From contig CP113924.1 in the NCBI GenBank assembly GCA_029391995.1, positions 301,501-365,500 on the forward strand: a stretch of 64,000 nucleotides of DNA. The letters are read 5' to 3'. The number at the start of each line of letters is the position of its first letter. The stretch's first letter is position 1. The stretch is from Streptococcaceae bacterium ESL0729 (GTDB lineage Bacteria; Bacillota; Bacilli; Lactobacillales; Streptococcaceae). This document shows, piece by piece, positions 16,188 to 25,502 of this stretch. Position numbers and translations under genes: made by a program. Below the pieces are notes generated by a model that worked only from the letters and a program-made list of their open reading frames with translations, was not told the DNA's origin and ran no database searches.

Positions 16188-17957
16188 ATGAATAAAGAAC
16201 CACAATCTTTAAAGATTAAGATTCAAAAATTGGGAACAGCTTTATCGAATATGGTAATGCCAAATATTCCTGCTTTAATAGCTTGGGGAATATTGACCGC
16301 ATTATTTATACCAGATGGTTGGATTCCAAATAAAGAATTTAATAATATGGTAGGCCCTATGCTTGCTTATCTGATTCCTATTTTAATTGCCTATACGGCA
16401 GGAAAAAATATTTATGATCATCGTGGTGGAGTAGTTGGTGCCATTGGTGCTTTTGGGGCAATTACTGTAGCACAAGTCGGTGCCGGAATTCCTATGATCC
16501 TTGGAGCTATGATTATTGGGCCTCTTGGCGGTTGGATGATAATGAAATTTGATAAATGGGCTCAGCCAAAAGTTAAAGCAGGATTTGAAATGCTGGTTAA
16601 TAATTTTTCAGCTGGGATTATCGGATTTCTTTTGTCCCTTGTTTCTTATTTAGCTATAGGTCCAGCTGTAGAGGCTTTAACAAATATCATGGCTAAAGGT
16701 GTTGATACTCTGATAAATGCTCATCTGATTCCACTTGCTAACGTTTTTATTGAACCAGCAAAAATTCTTTTCTTAAATAATGCTATCAATCATGGAATTT
16801 TGACACCCTTGGGCACTGAGCAAGCTCAACAAACTGGAAAATCATTACTTTTTCTACTAGAAGCAAATCCTGGGCCTGGTTTGGGTATTTTACTCGCATA
16901 TATGTTTTTTGGTCGAGGATCTGCAAAGGCTACAGCACCAGGAGCAGCAATTATTCACTTCTTTGGTGGGATACATGAAATTTATTTTCCATATGTAATG
17001 ATGAAACCTTCTCTTTTCTTAGCAGTAATTGGTGGTGGTGTAGCAGGTACAGCTATTAATTCTACTTTGGGTGCAGGGCTTCGCGCTCCAGCAAGTCCAG
17101 GATCAATTATTGCAATTTTAGGAATGACTCCCAAAGGAGCAGGTAGCTTTATAGCCGTTATTTCAGGTATTTTAGGAGCAGCAATTGTATCGTTTTTAAT
17201 AGCTTCATTAATTCTTAAACGGGATAAAAGTGAAGAATCTGAAGATGAATTTGAAAAAGCTAAGGACAAGGTTAGTTCAAGCAAAAATAGAGGAAAAGAA
17301 AGTGATAGTCTTTCAAACCCATCATCTATTAAACATATAATATTTGCATGTGATGCTGGTATGGGGAGCTCTGCTATGGGGGCAAGTATTCTTCGAGATA
17401 AGGTCAAAAAAGCAGGCTTGGATATTGATGTTACTAATCTTGCTATTGCTAACCTTAAAGATAACAGTGATACCCTTATTGTTACCCAAAAAGAACTTAA
17501 TCCAAGAGCACGTACGATGGCACCTAGTTCACAAACTGTATGGGTTTCAAACTTCTTAAATAGCCCTAAATATGATGAGATAGTTACGGATCTTTTGGGT
17601 CAAAAAAAAGTTAATGAGGAATCTCAGATTATAAAAAAATCTGAACCAGTATCAAATATGTCAAAAATTGATGTAAAAAGGGTGATTTTTGCTCATGATG
17701 GTAAGTCATATGGAAGTACTACCATGGGGAAAACAATTTTTGAAGCAATTTTAAAGAATAATAATTTGAATGTTCCAGTTATAAGTGTTGATTTTTCAGA
17801 ATTAGGAACCTACAACCAAGATGATAGTCTAATAATTTCTAAGGACAAATGGGAAAAAATTATTGAAGACCGTACTCCTAAAGCACGCCACCTGGGCGTT
17901 GATAGTTTAGTAACTACGCCAGAATATGATAAAATAATTGAAAGAATTAAAAAATAA
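16188..17957 (+). CDS. mtlA: Mannitol PTS permease, EIICB with extra IIB-like domain
   Basis: 589-residue phosphotransferase permease that imports and phosphorylates mannitol. The IIC membrane domain covers about residues 1-345, including the GGIHEIYFPYVM substrate region. After a Lys/Ser-rich linker, the IIB domain has phospho-acceptor Cys388 in FACDAGMGSSAMG. A second IIB-like unit follows (about 496-589) whose corresponding loop reads FAHDGKSYGSTTMG, with His503 in place of Cys. Bacillus MtlA is about 478 residues and lacks this unit; the length resembles streptococcal MtlA. The IIA domain is separate (mtlF). AAAGGAGG precedes the ATG. Confidence 0.96.
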   Translation: MNKEPQSLKIKIQKLGTALSNMVMPNIPALIAWGILTALFIPDGWIPNKEFNNMVGPMLAYLIPILIAYTAGKNIYDHRGGVVGAIGAFGAITVAQVGAGIPMILGAMIIGPLGGWMIMKFDKWAQPKVKAGFEMLVNNFSAGIIGFLLSLVSYLAIGPAVEALTNIMAKGVDTLINAHLIPLANVFIEPAKILFLNNAINHGILTPLGTEQAQQTGKSLLFLLEANPGPGLGILLAYMFFGRGSAKATAPGAAIIHFFGGIHEIYFPYVMMKPSLFLAVIGGGVAGTAINSTLGAGLRAPASPGSIIAILGMTPKGAGSFIAVISGILGAAIVSFLIASLILKRDKSEESEDEFEKAKDKVSSSKNRGKESDSLSNPSSIKHIIFACDAGMGSSAMGASILRDKVKKAGLDIDVTNLAIANLKDNSDTLIVTQKELNPRARTMAPSSQTVWVSNFLNSPKYDEIVTDLLGQKKVNEESQIIKKSEPVSNMSKIDVKRVIFAHDGKSYGSTTMGKTIFEAILKNNNLNVPVISVDFSELGTYNQDDSLIISKDKWEKIIEDRTPKARHLGVDSLVTTPEYDKIIERIKK

Positions 17958-17969
17958 GGCGGTTTTACT

Positions 17970-19919
17970 ATGATGATGACGGATCGAGAACAAAAATTGA
18001 TTGAAGCTTTAAAAAAATCAGAAGTTCTTACAATTGATGATATGCTCTCGGTAACTGAAACGAGTAGAAGGACCTTGTATCGGGATCTTGAAAGTATTCA
18101 AGAAACTTTAAGTGAAATAGGTTTGATTTTAAGAAGGGAGAAGGATGGATATTCTCTTGAAGGTGATTTAGAGAAACTTAGTCCTTCAAAAAGTATAAAG
18201 ATTTTAGATGCCAGGGAGAGAAGGCTTGTTATAATAACCCTTTTGTTACTAGAAAATAGGTTAATCAATGAACTTCTTGGAATTCTTGGAATAACAAAGC
18301 CTACCTTGACTAAGGATTTAAAATTTATTGAGGAAGTTTTAAATATTAATGGGGCATCTTTAAAAAGAGGAAAGAAGCTTAGTATCAGTTGTAATGTTGA
18401 CATTAAAAGAAAAATTTTAGTGGGTATAATATTTGAAACAACAAGTCCACTTGAATTTTTCAAATTTAATGATGAAAAGATTGATAATCCAATTTTAATT
18501 TTGTTGGATATGAAGAAGGTGCAAACTATTAATCAAGCTTTCCAAAATGTAAATTTGGAACTCCCGGATAGGGTTGAGCTAATTATCCGTCTCTATTTTT
18601 TAAGTATGATTATTATTCCTGGAACACTTGAGCAGGTTGGAAGAGCCAGTAATGATGCCCTTAAGATTAATGGTGAAATCAGTAGTAATCTCCCTTTTAA
18701 AATTACAGAGAATGATAGGATGTATTTGTCTCAAATTATTGATTTGGCGTATGATAGGGATACTTTTGGCCTCTTTATGAGTGGTAGGATTAACACTGAT
18801 TTTTCTTATAAAATCAGCAAGTTTATAAATCTTATGAGTCAGGAATTTTCAATTGATTTTGAGCGTGATAGAAAATTGTTTGACCTATTAAAGGCCCATA
18901 TGAGAATGACATTGCTTCTCCCTACATTCCTAGAAAATGTTCAAGATAGGCAATTGATTTCTCAAATTAAAGATGAGAATGAAGAAATATTCTTAGCTGT
19001 TGGCCGGAACTTAAAAAAGATTTTTGAAAGGTCCTTCTCAATGCGAGAAATAGCTTATATCACCCTTCACCTTGTTTCAACTCTCGAAAGAAGTGGAAAT
19101 GTTTTGCCTCTTCGTTCTTTATTAATAACATCAAGTGGTATTGTGACAACAGAGCTTCTTTCTCGCAGTATAAGGACTCAATTTCCATTTGTTAAGGAAA
19201 TTGACATCATACAAGCAACAAAGGTTAGTAGCTGCAATCTTTATGAGTATGATGTCTTATTTTCGACTGAAGATTTGGAATGTCAATTTGATTATATTAA
19301 GATTAATGAGATTTTAGATGTTAGAAATTTTGGTGAAATTTCTGTAAAACTTAGGGAAATTCAAAGAACTGTCAAAAGGAAAAGTTTACCCCCTAAGAAA
19401 ATAAGAACTTTTTCAGATTTCTCGGAGTTTTTTAGAATAAGTTCTGATATTTTAGAAAATTTTAAGTTGGGTAAAATTTATGGGGCTACTAATCTTTATG
19501 AGTTGACAAATATTGTTGGAGAAATGTTATCTCCAGAAGTTTCTGCAGATGGAGAGTCTTTAAGTAAACTTATTTATGATAGGTTTCAGAAAACACCTTT
19601 TGGAATTCCTGAAACAAATATGGCGCTTTTACACGGGGCTAGTGATATCGTCAAGAAACCACATTTTGAAATTTTAGACATTGATCAAGCCATTGAGCTT
19701 CTTGGAATGGATAAAAAAAAGATTAAGGCGACACGTGTTATCGTATTTTTAGCTCCTAAAGAAATCAGTGAGGTAACACGTTCATTATTAGGAAAAATAT
19801 CAAGTTCTATTATTGAAAATAAACTTTACATGGCAATTTATAACTCGGGCAACTACGATGTTATTTATGAACTTTTAAATCAAATTATTACTGATAGTTT
19901 GAGAGAATATGAGGATTAG
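17970..19919 (+). CDS. mtlR: Mannitol operon activator, PRD-containing
   Basis: 649-residue transcriptional activator of the MtlR type, controlled by PTS phosphorylation. The order is an N-terminal HTH (residues about 1-60, [12 protein letters not shown]), a second HTH region, PRD1 and PRD2 (conserved His in LKAHMRM and in ITLHLVS), an EIIB-gat-like domain ([14 protein letters not shown], where the usual Cys is Ser), and an EIIA-mtl-like domain (His in MALLHGAS). Loss of the IIB cysteine differs from Bacillus MtlR, whose Cys is a regulatory phosphorylation site. Three consecutive ATG codons follow AAGGCGG. Being inside the operon, it can autoactivate. Confidence 0.95.
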   Translation: MMMTDREQKLIEALKKSEVLTIDDMLSVTETSRRTLYRDLESIQETLSEIGLILRREKDGYSLEGDLEKLSPSKSIKILDARERRLVIITLLLLENRLINELLGILGITKPTLTKDLKFIEEVLNINGASLKRGKKLSISCNVDIKRKILVGIIFETTSPLEFFKFNDEKIDNPILILLDMKKVQTINQAFQNVNLELPDRVELIIRLYFLSMIIIPGTLEQVGRASNDALKINGEISSNLPFKITENDRMYLSQIIDLAYDRDTFGLFMSGRINTDFSYKISKFINLMSQEFSIDFERDRKLFDLLKAHMRMTLLLPTFLENVQDRQLISQIKDENEEIFLAVGRNLKKIFERSFSMREIAYITLHLVSTLERSGNVLPLRSLLITSSGIVTTELLSRSIRTQFPFVKEIDIIQATKVSSCNLYEYDVLFSTEDLECQFDYIKINEILDVRNFGEISVKLREIQRTVKRKSLPPKKIRTFSDFSEFFRISSDILENFKLGKIYGATNLYELTNIVGEMLSPEVSADGESLSKLIYDRFQKTPFGIPETNMALLHGASDIVKKPHFEILDIDQAIELLGMDKKKIKATRVIVFLAPKEISEVTRSLLGKISSSIIENKLYMAIYNSGNYDVIYELLNQIITDSLREYED

Positions 19920-19920
19920 T

Positions 19921-20358
19921 ATGGAAATAAGAAAAGACATGGTGAAATTGAATAAAAATTTTACTGATAGTGATGATGCAATTAGGTATTGTGGTGAAAT
20001 TTTATACGAGAAAGGTTTTGTTCAATCTAATTATATTGAATCTATGATTGAGAGAAATAAGGAACTTTCTGTATACATGGGTAATTTTATTGCAATACCT
20101 CATGGTACTGACCAAGCTAAGAAGGAAGTGATTAAAAGTGGGATTACGGTTGTTCAGGTTCCTGGAGGAGTCAATTTTGGAACGGAAGAAAATCCTAAGG
20201 TGGCAACTATCCTTTTTGGTATTGCAGGTATTGGCGATGAACACCTCGAGCTGATACAGAAGATTTCAATCTTTTGTAGTGATGTTGATAATGTTGTCAG
20301 GCTTGCAGATGCTCAAAGCGTGGATGAAGTTATTGAATGTTTCGATTTTGATATTTAG
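19921..20358 (+). CDS. mtlF: Mannitol PTS EIIA component
   Basis: 145-residue soluble EIIA that takes phosphate from HPr and passes it to the IIB domain of MtlA. The phospho-acceptor His lies in IAIPHGT near residue 60. An in-frame ATG at 19909 overlaps the end of mtlR, but GAGG sits 6 bases before the ATG at 19921 and the shorter form matches family length. It begins one base after the mtlR stop codon, so translation is likely coupled. Confidence 0.95.
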   Translation: MEIRKDMVKLNKNFTDSDDAIRYCGEILYEKGFVQSNYIESMIERNKELSVYMGNFIAIPHGTDQAKKEVIKSGITVVQVPGGVNFGTEENPKVATILFGIAGIGDEHLELIQKISIFCSDVDNVVRLADAQSVDEVIECFDFDI

Positions 20359-20367
20359 GAGGTAATT

Positions 20368-21519
20368 ATGAAAAAGGCAGTACATTTTGGGGCAGGAAAT
20401 ATTGGTCGTGGATTTATTGGTGAAATCTTACATAAAAACGGATTTGAAATTATCTTTGTTGATGTTAATGAAAAAATTATTAATGCATTAAATAGTCGCC
20501 ATGAGTACGAAATTGAACTTGCTGAGGAAGGTTTATCAAAAATTAGAGTTGATCATGTTTCAGGAATTAACAATGGAACTCATCCAATTGAAGTAGTCAA
20601 TGCTATTAAAGAAGCTGATATTGTAACGACTGCTATTGGTCCTAATATCCTTCCCTTCATTGCAGAGTTGATAGCTGAGGGTATTAAAGGCCGTAGAGCT
20701 GAGTTCTCTCAAATACCTCTTGACATTATTGCTTGTGAGAATATGATTGGTGGAAGTGAATTTTTAGCTGAAAAGGTTATCCCCTTCCTAGATGAGGACG
20801 ATCGTACTTATGCTGAAGAATATATTGGTTTTCCAAATGCCGCTGTTGATCGAATTGTTCCTAATCAGACCCATGAAGACCCACTTTACGTGGTTGTTGA
20901 ACCTTTCTCTGAGTGGGTTATCGACAAAAGTCAGATGAAAAATCCAGACTTGAAGATTAGAGGAGTTCATTATGCAGAAAATTTAGAACCATTTATTGAA
21001 AGGAAACTATTTTCAGTAAATACTGGACATGCGACAGTCGCCTATAATGGTGCTTATTATAATTTTAAGACAATTGATGAAGCCCTAGAAGATGAGCGTG
21101 TTCTTACAGCTTTGAAGGGAGTTCAGAAAGAGACTAGGGCTCTTCTTCGAGCAAAATGGGACTTTGATGAATCAGGTCTTGAGGATTACCACGATAAAAT
21201 TATTGCCCGCTTTGCAAATCCGCATATCACAGACGAAATTACTCGTGTAGCAAGAACCCCTATCAGGAAACTTGGTTACAATGAACGTTTTATTCGTCCG
21301 ATTAGGGAATTATTAGAACGTGGTCTTGATTATTCAAATCACTTGGCTACAGTTGGAAAAATTTTTATTTATAATGATTCAGAAGATAGTCAAAGTTTAG
21401 AACTTCAAGAAAAATTGAAATCAGATAATTTATCTAAGGTAGTCAAAGAAGTTACAGGTCTTGAAGATAACCATCTTATTAATCAACTTGTTGAATCAGT
21501 TAAGAAAAATAAAAGGTAG
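20368..21519 (+). CDS. mtlD: Mannitol-1-phosphate 5-dehydrogenase
   Basis: 383-residue NAD-dependent dehydrogenase that converts mannitol-1-phosphate to fructose-6-phosphate, the entry to glycolysis. The NAD loop [12 protein letters not shown] is at the N-terminus, and the catalytic region with [11 protein letters not shown] (Lys and His typical of long-chain mannitol dehydrogenases) is near residue 216. AGGAGG overlaps the mtlF stop region, 9 bases away. It is the last gene of the mtl operon. A T-less hairpin follows directly after its stop codon. Confidence 0.97.
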   Translation: MKKAVHFGAGNIGRGFIGEILHKNGFEIIFVDVNEKIINALNSRHEYEIELAEEGLSKIRVDHVSGINNGTHPIEVVNAIKEADIVTTAIGPNILPFIAELIAEGIKGRRAEFSQIPLDIIACENMIGGSEFLAEKVIPFLDEDDRTYAEEYIGFPNAAVDRIVPNQTHEDPLYVVVEPFSEWVIDKSQMKNPDLKIRGVHYAENLEPFIERKLFSVNTGHATVAYNGAYYNFKTIDEALEDERVLTALKGVQKETRALLRAKWDFDESGLEDYHDKIIARFANPHITDEITRVARTPIRKLGYNERFIRPIRELLERGLDYSNHLATVGKIFIYNDSEDSQSLELQEKLKSDNLSKVVKEVTGLEDNHLINQLVESVKKNKR

Positions 21520-21551
21520 TATCAATCAAAGGCTCCTTTCTTAGATTGGTA
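21520..21551 (+). other. Stable hairpin after mtlD without T tract
   Basis: TATCAATC / GATTGGTA (one G-T pair) encloses AAAG / CTTT with a GCTC loop. It begins one base after the mtlD stop codon. Without a T run it is more likely an mRNA 3'-end protection or processing element than an intrinsic terminator. Confidence 0.5.
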
Positions 21552-21618
21552 GTGATGTCAAAAAAATTATAGATACCAAAGATTTTCCAGGATAATTTAC
21601 GCATTTTAGATAAATTTG

Positions 21619-21627
21619 TGATAAAAT
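21619..21627 (+). promoter_or_regulatory. Extended -10 promoter of tpiA
   Basis: TG-A-TAAAAT, 50 bases before the tpiA start; the -35 is poor (TTTACG at 21597-21602 would be 19 bases away). Confidence 0.5.
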
Positions 21628-21676
21628 AGCCATGTATGGGCCCTGGGTCCAAAAAAATTATAAAAGAGGTATGACC

Positions 21677-22435
21677 ATGTCACGTAAACCAATTATCGCT
21701 GGTAACTGGAAAATGAACAAAACTTTAGCAGAAGCTAATAAATTCGTTGAAGAAGTTAAAAACAAAATTCCTTCATCAGAGCTTGTTGACACTGTAATCG
21801 GAGCTCCTGCCCTTTTCCTAGCTTCAATGGCTGAAGGACGTAAAGGAACTGACCTTAAACTTTCTGCACAAAATTCTTTCTGGGAAAATGCTGGTGCCTT
21901 CACTGGTGAAAACTCTCCAGCTGCAATCGCTGACCTTGGTGTTGAATACATCATCATCGGACACAGCGAACGTCGTGAGTACTTCCACGAAACTGACGAA
22001 GATATCAACAAAAAAGCGAAAGCAATCATCGCAAATGGTTTAACTCCAATCGTTTGTTGTGGTGAAACTCTTGAAACTTTCGAAGCTGGTAAAACTGCTG
22101 AGTGGGTTGAAGGACAAATCACTGCTGCCCTTAAAGACCTTACTCCTGAACAAGTTTCAAACCTTGTAATTGCTTATGAACCAATCTGGGCTATCGGTAC
22201 TGGTAAATCAGCTACTTCAGAAATTGCTGACAACACTTGTGGAGTTGTTCGTGCAACAGTTGAAAAACTTTACGGTAAAGAAGTATCAGACGCTGTTCGT
22301 ATCCAATACGGTGGATCAGTTAACCCATCAAACGTTGTTGAATACATGAGCAAAGAAAACATCGACGGAGCACTTGTTGGTGGAGCATCTCTTGAAGTTG
22401 ACTCATTCTTAGCATTACTTGACTTCGTAAAATAA
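21677..22435 (+). CDS. tpiA: Triosephosphate isomerase
   Basis: 252-residue glycolytic TIM barrel interconverting dihydroxyacetone phosphate and glyceraldehyde-3-phosphate. Catalytic residues are recognisable: Lys in AGNWKMNK, His in IIGHSERR, Glu in [12 protein letters not shown], and the phosphate loop [11 protein letters not shown]. Two ATG codons (21671 and 21677) are in frame; AGAGG at 21665-21669 is spaced for 21677 and gives the usual N-terminus. Codon use is strongly biased (AAC, CTT, GAA), as expected for a highly expressed gene. Confidence 0.98.
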   Translation: MSRKPIIAGNWKMNKTLAEANKFVEEVKNKIPSSELVDTVIGAPALFLASMAEGRKGTDLKLSAQNSFWENAGAFTGENSPAAIADLGVEYIIIGHSERREYFHETDEDINKKAKAIIANGLTPIVCCGETLETFEAGKTAEWVEGQITAALKDLTPEQVSNLVIAYEPIWAIGTGKSATSEIADNTCGVVRATVEKLYGKEVSDAVRIQYGGSVNPSNVVEYMSKENIDGALVGGASLEVDSFLALLDFVK

Positions 22436-22441
22436 TTCGAC

Positions 22442-22473
22442 AAAAAAACTGACGAGATCGTCAGTTTTTTTAT
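22442..22473 (+). terminator. Intrinsic terminator of tpiA
   Basis: AAAAAACTGACG / CGTCAGTTTTTT around an AGAT loop with a T run. Confidence 0.92.
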
Positions 22474-22570
22474 TTAGATACTTGATAAATTTAATTGATA
22501 AGACCAGCTATATTATGACTATATAATAAAGAAAACCTAGCCTGAATTTTATAGGTATCGGACCAGGTTT

Positions 22571-22849
22571 TTAATTTTTTTGTAGAAATTTCTTGGCCAA
22601 AAGAATTAAGGAGAAGCTTCCTAGAAAAGCTAGGGGAAGACTTAAAAAAACTGGTAAGACCATTAAAAATAGGTAGTTTAAGATGATTAGGCTAAAAGAG
22701 AAGAGGGCCATGCTGGCAAAGTGGACCAGCTCCTTTAAGCGGACTTCAACTTCTTTTTCTTCGTGGTCTCTTGGATCAAATTCCCTAATTAATGATTTTT
22801 TTTGTTCTGATTTTATTTGGTTATTTTCTTTTAATTTGAATGCATGCAT
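22571..22849 (-). CDS. Small hypothetical membrane protein
   Basis: 92-residue protein not recognised. The first 40 residues are highly charged (DPRDHEEKEVEVRLKE) and the rest forms two hydrophobic helices (about 45-65 and 70-87) ending in KKFLQKN. AAAGG lies 8 bases before the ATG. It is alone between tpiA and the U32 genes; an imperfect hairpin with AAAACCT / AGGTTTT near 22532-22572 could end its transcript. It could be a tail-anchored helper of a membrane complex. Gene status rests on the ribosome site and the membrane-protein composition. Confidence 0.55.
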   Translation of the reverse strand: MHAFKLKENNQIKSEQKKSLIREFDPRDHEEKEVEVRLKELVHFASMALFSFSLIILNYLFLMVLPVFLSLPLAFLGSFSLILLAKKFLQKN

Positions 22850-23083
22850 GAGCGGAACCTTTCTATTTCACTAAAAGGATAACATAAATATTAACTTATT
22901 AATATTACGAATTCTTTTAGTATTATTACATAAATATTACAATGAAAGTGCAATGAAAACTTATTTTTATTATGTTCAAAAAAATAAATTTATTTTATGA
23001 TAAATTTTTGTAATATCTGTAATCAAAATTTTGTCTAAGTTGGTCAAAAATGTGTTATATGTATAATTCCTTGGTTATTTTCA
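22850..23083. other. AT-rich intergenic region with short repeats
   Basis: About 235 bases with very low GC. It contains an inverted repeat AATATTAA-CTTA-TTAATATT and a near-direct repeat ATAAATATTA (twice). I see no RNA gene or ORF with a ribosome site. Confidence 0.5.
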
Positions 23084-23092
23084 TGATATAAT
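23084..23092 (+). promoter_or_regulatory. Extended -10 promoter of the U32 genes
   Basis: TG-A-TATAAT ends 20 bases before the first U32 ATG, giving a short leader that just contains the ribosome site. Confidence 0.6.
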
Positions 23093-23112
23093 TGAAAGCT
23101 AGGAGAGGTATA

Positions 23113-24033
23113 ATGATAAAAATAACGGCAACTGCTCAAAGTTTTGAGCAGGCAAAAAAATTACTTGATGCAGGAGTTGATACTCTTTACATCGGAGAAG
23201 GGGAGTATGGACTTCGCCTTCCCAAAAATTTTACTTGGGCTGAACTTGAAGAAATTACAAAACTAGCTCATGAGAATCAGGCAACTGTTACAGTTGCAGT
23301 TAATGCACTAATGCACCCAGACAAGATGCGTAAAATCAAGGACTATCTTGATTTTCTTGAAAAAATTGGAGTGGATCTAATCACAGTTGGAGATGCAGGA
23401 GTTATCCATGTCCTTAAAAGGGATGGTTACAAGCTACCTTACTTCTATGACGCATCAACTATGGTAACAAGTGCAAGGCAGGTTAACTTTTGGTCAGAGC
23501 ATGGGGCCTGCGGGGCTGTTCTTGCAAGAGAGCTTCCAAAGGATGAGCTTAATAGCATGCAAAATCACCTTAAGGTTCCTGGGGAAATCTTAGTCTACGG
23601 GGCAACTATTATCCACCAGACCAAGCGTCCCCTCTTACAGAATTACTATAACTTTATAAAATCTGATGAGGATATCACCTATGAACGTGGCCTTTTCCTA
23701 TCAGAACCAAACGATGAAGAAACTCATTATTCTGTTTTTGAAGATTCACACGGGACCCACATTTTTGCAAGTGATGATGTTGACATGATGAGTGTTTTGG
23801 GTGAATTAACAGACATGAATTTCAATCATTGGAAACTTGAAGGGATTTATTGTCCGGGGGATAATTTTGTTGCAATTGCAAAATTATTTATCGAAGCTAG
23901 ATCTTTAATTGAAGCTCATGTCTTTACAGCTGATAAGGCCTACCAACTTGATGAGGAAGTTCGTAAGCTTCATCCTAGGGGTCGAAGTCTTGGACGTGGT
24001 TTTTATGATTTTGCCCCAGACGATATTAAGTAG
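23113..24033 (+). CDS. trhP1: U32 family protein, TrhP1-like tRNA hydroxylation factor
   Basis: 306-residue protein of the U32 family, formerly annotated as peptidase. In Bacillus subtilis a paired short and long U32 protein (YrrN and YrrO, TrhP1 and TrhP2) is needed to form 5-hydroxyuridine at the tRNA wobble position. This is the short member, by length (YrrN is about 309) and by its position directly before a long member. Typical motifs are DTLYIGEGEYGLRLP and the FYDASTMVTSARQVNFW region. AGGAG lies 7 bases before the ATG at 23113; an upstream in-frame TTG at 23092 lacks a site. Confidence 0.85.
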   Translation: MIKITATAQSFEQAKKLLDAGVDTLYIGEGEYGLRLPKNFTWAELEEITKLAHENQATVTVAVNALMHPDKMRKIKDYLDFLEKIGVDLITVGDAGVIHVLKRDGYKLPYFYDASTMVTSARQVNFWSEHGACGAVLARELPKDELNSMQNHLKVPGEILVYGATIIHQTKRPLLQNYYNFIKSDEDITYERGLFLSEPNDEETHYSVFEDSHGTHIFASDDVDMMSVLGELTDMNFNHWKLEGIYCPGDNFVAIAKLFIEARSLIEAHVFTADKAYQLDEEVRKLHPRGRSLGRGFYDFAPDDIK

Positions 24034-24055
24034 TAAACAGATTTAATAAAATCAA

Positions 24056-24079
24056 GGATAAAAATAGAGCTTTTTATCC
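24056..24079 (+). repeat. Perfect hairpin between the two U32 genes
   Basis: GGATAAAAA-TAGAGC-TTTTTATCC has 9-base perfect arms with no following T run. It could be a partial terminator, an RNase site or a regulator of the second gene. Confidence 0.5.
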
Positions 24080-24171
24080 GCTAAAGTTTTGGTGGGATTT
24101 AACTTTCACCTTTTCAAATAGCATATGTAATTTTTTAAAAGAACTTACAATCTTGAAAATTGGAGTAGATA

Positions 24172-25464
24172 ATGTCAAACACAAGAAATTTAAAACGCCC
24201 TGAGGTTTTAGCACCTGCAGGGACCTTAGAAAAACTAAAAGTTGCTATCCAGTACGGAGCAGATGCCGTTTATATCGGTGGTGATGCTTATGGCCTGCGT
24301 TCAAGAGCTGGAAACTTTACCTTTGAAGAGATGGCAGAAGGAGTTGCCTTTGCCAAAAAATATGGGGCCGAGGTTTATGTGGCAGCAAATATGGTAACCC
24401 ATGAGGGGAATGAAGAGGGAGCAGGGGAGTTTTTCCGCACCCTGCGTGATATCGGAATTCGTGCGGTTATTGTAAGTGACCCAGCCCTTATTGCCATCTG
24501 TGCCGCAGAGGCTCCAGGCCTTCCTATCCACTTATCAACCCAGGCTAGTGCTACCAACTATGAAACACTTGAATTTTGGCGTGAGCTTGGGCTTGAGCGT
24601 GTGGTTTTAGCCCGTGAAGTTTCGATGGAGGAGCTTGCTGAAATCAGAAAAAATACAGAGGTTGAAATTGAAGCCTTCGTCCACGGAGCTATGTGTATCT
24701 CTTATTCAGGTCGCTGCGTTCTATCTAACTACATGAGCCACCGAGATGCCAACCGCGGTGGATGTTCTCAGTCTTGTCGCTGGAAGTATGATCTCTTTGA
24801 TATGCCTTACGGGGAAGAGCGTCGCAGCATTGAAGGTCAAATTCCAGAAGAATTCTCTATGTCTGCCGTTGACATGAGTATGATTGAATATATACCTGAT
24901 ATTATTGAAAATGGAGTTGATAGCCTTAAAATTGAAGGACGAATGAAGTCAATTCACTATGTTTCAACTGTTGCCAATGTTTATAAAAAAGGTGTGGATG
25001 CTTATCTTGAAAGTCCTGAAGCCTTTGAAGAAATTAAGCCCGCCTTGGTCGATGAGTTATGGAAGGTGGCTCAACGTGAACTTGCTACGGGATTCTACTA
25101 CGGAACTCCAAGTGAGGAGCAACAATTATTTGGTGCCCGCCGTAAAATTCCAGAATACAAGTTCGTTGGTGAGGTTGTAGACTTTGATGAGGCTACAATG
25201 ACAGCTACTGTTCGCCAGCGTAATGTAATTACCGCAGGGGATGAAATCGAATTTTATGGACCTGGTTTCCGCCACTTTTCAACCACAGTTGAAAATCTAA
25301 GGAATGAAGATGGTGATTTAATTGACCGTGCACCAAATCCAATGGAACTTTTAACAATGACTGTGCCCCAGGCAGTTGTACCAGGAGACATGATTCGTCG
25401 CCACGGAGAAGGTCTTATTAATCTCTATCAAAAAGATGGTACCAGCATGACTGTTCGTGCTTAG
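24172..25464 (+). CDS. trhP2: U32 family protein, TrhP2-like tRNA hydroxylation factor
   Basis: 430-residue long U32 protein, partner of the preceding gene. The U32 core begins with PEVLAPAGTLEKLKVAIQYGADAVYIGG. The conserved cysteine cluster (CISYSGRCVLSNY and GGCSQSCRW, about residues 177-207) fits a metal or iron-sulphur site. The C-terminal U32-associated beta-barrel domain occupies about 340-430. TTGGAG lies 6 bases before the ATG. Together with TrhP1 it should introduce ho5U34 in tRNA using prephenate-derived chemistry, as established for the family; that this pair does so is inferred. Confidence 0.9.
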   Translation: MSNTRNLKRPEVLAPAGTLEKLKVAIQYGADAVYIGGDAYGLRSRAGNFTFEEMAEGVAFAKKYGAEVYVAANMVTHEGNEEGAGEFFRTLRDIGIRAVIVSDPALIAICAAEAPGLPIHLSTQASATNYETLEFWRELGLERVVLAREVSMEELAEIRKNTEVEIEAFVHGAMCISYSGRCVLSNYMSHRDANRGGCSQSCRWKYDLFDMPYGEERRSIEGQIPEEFSMSAVDMSMIEYIPDIIENGVDSLKIEGRMKSIHYVSTVANVYKKGVDAYLESPEAFEEIKPALVDELWKVAQRELATGFYYGTPSEEQQLFGARRKIPEYKFVGEVVDFDEATMTATVRQRNVITAGDEIEFYGPGFRHFSTTVENLRNEDGDLIDRAPNPMELLTMTVPQAVVPGDMIRRHGEGLINLYQKDGTSMTVRA

Positions 25465-25466
25465 AC

Positions 25467-25502
25467 AAAAAAAGATGAAGAAGTATTCTTCATCTTTTTT
25501 TT
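25467..25502. terminator. Bidirectional terminator, trhP2 and proC
   Basis: A 16-base perfect stem (AAAAAAAGATGAAGAA and its complement) with a GTA loop, between convergent genes. Confidence 0.93.
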
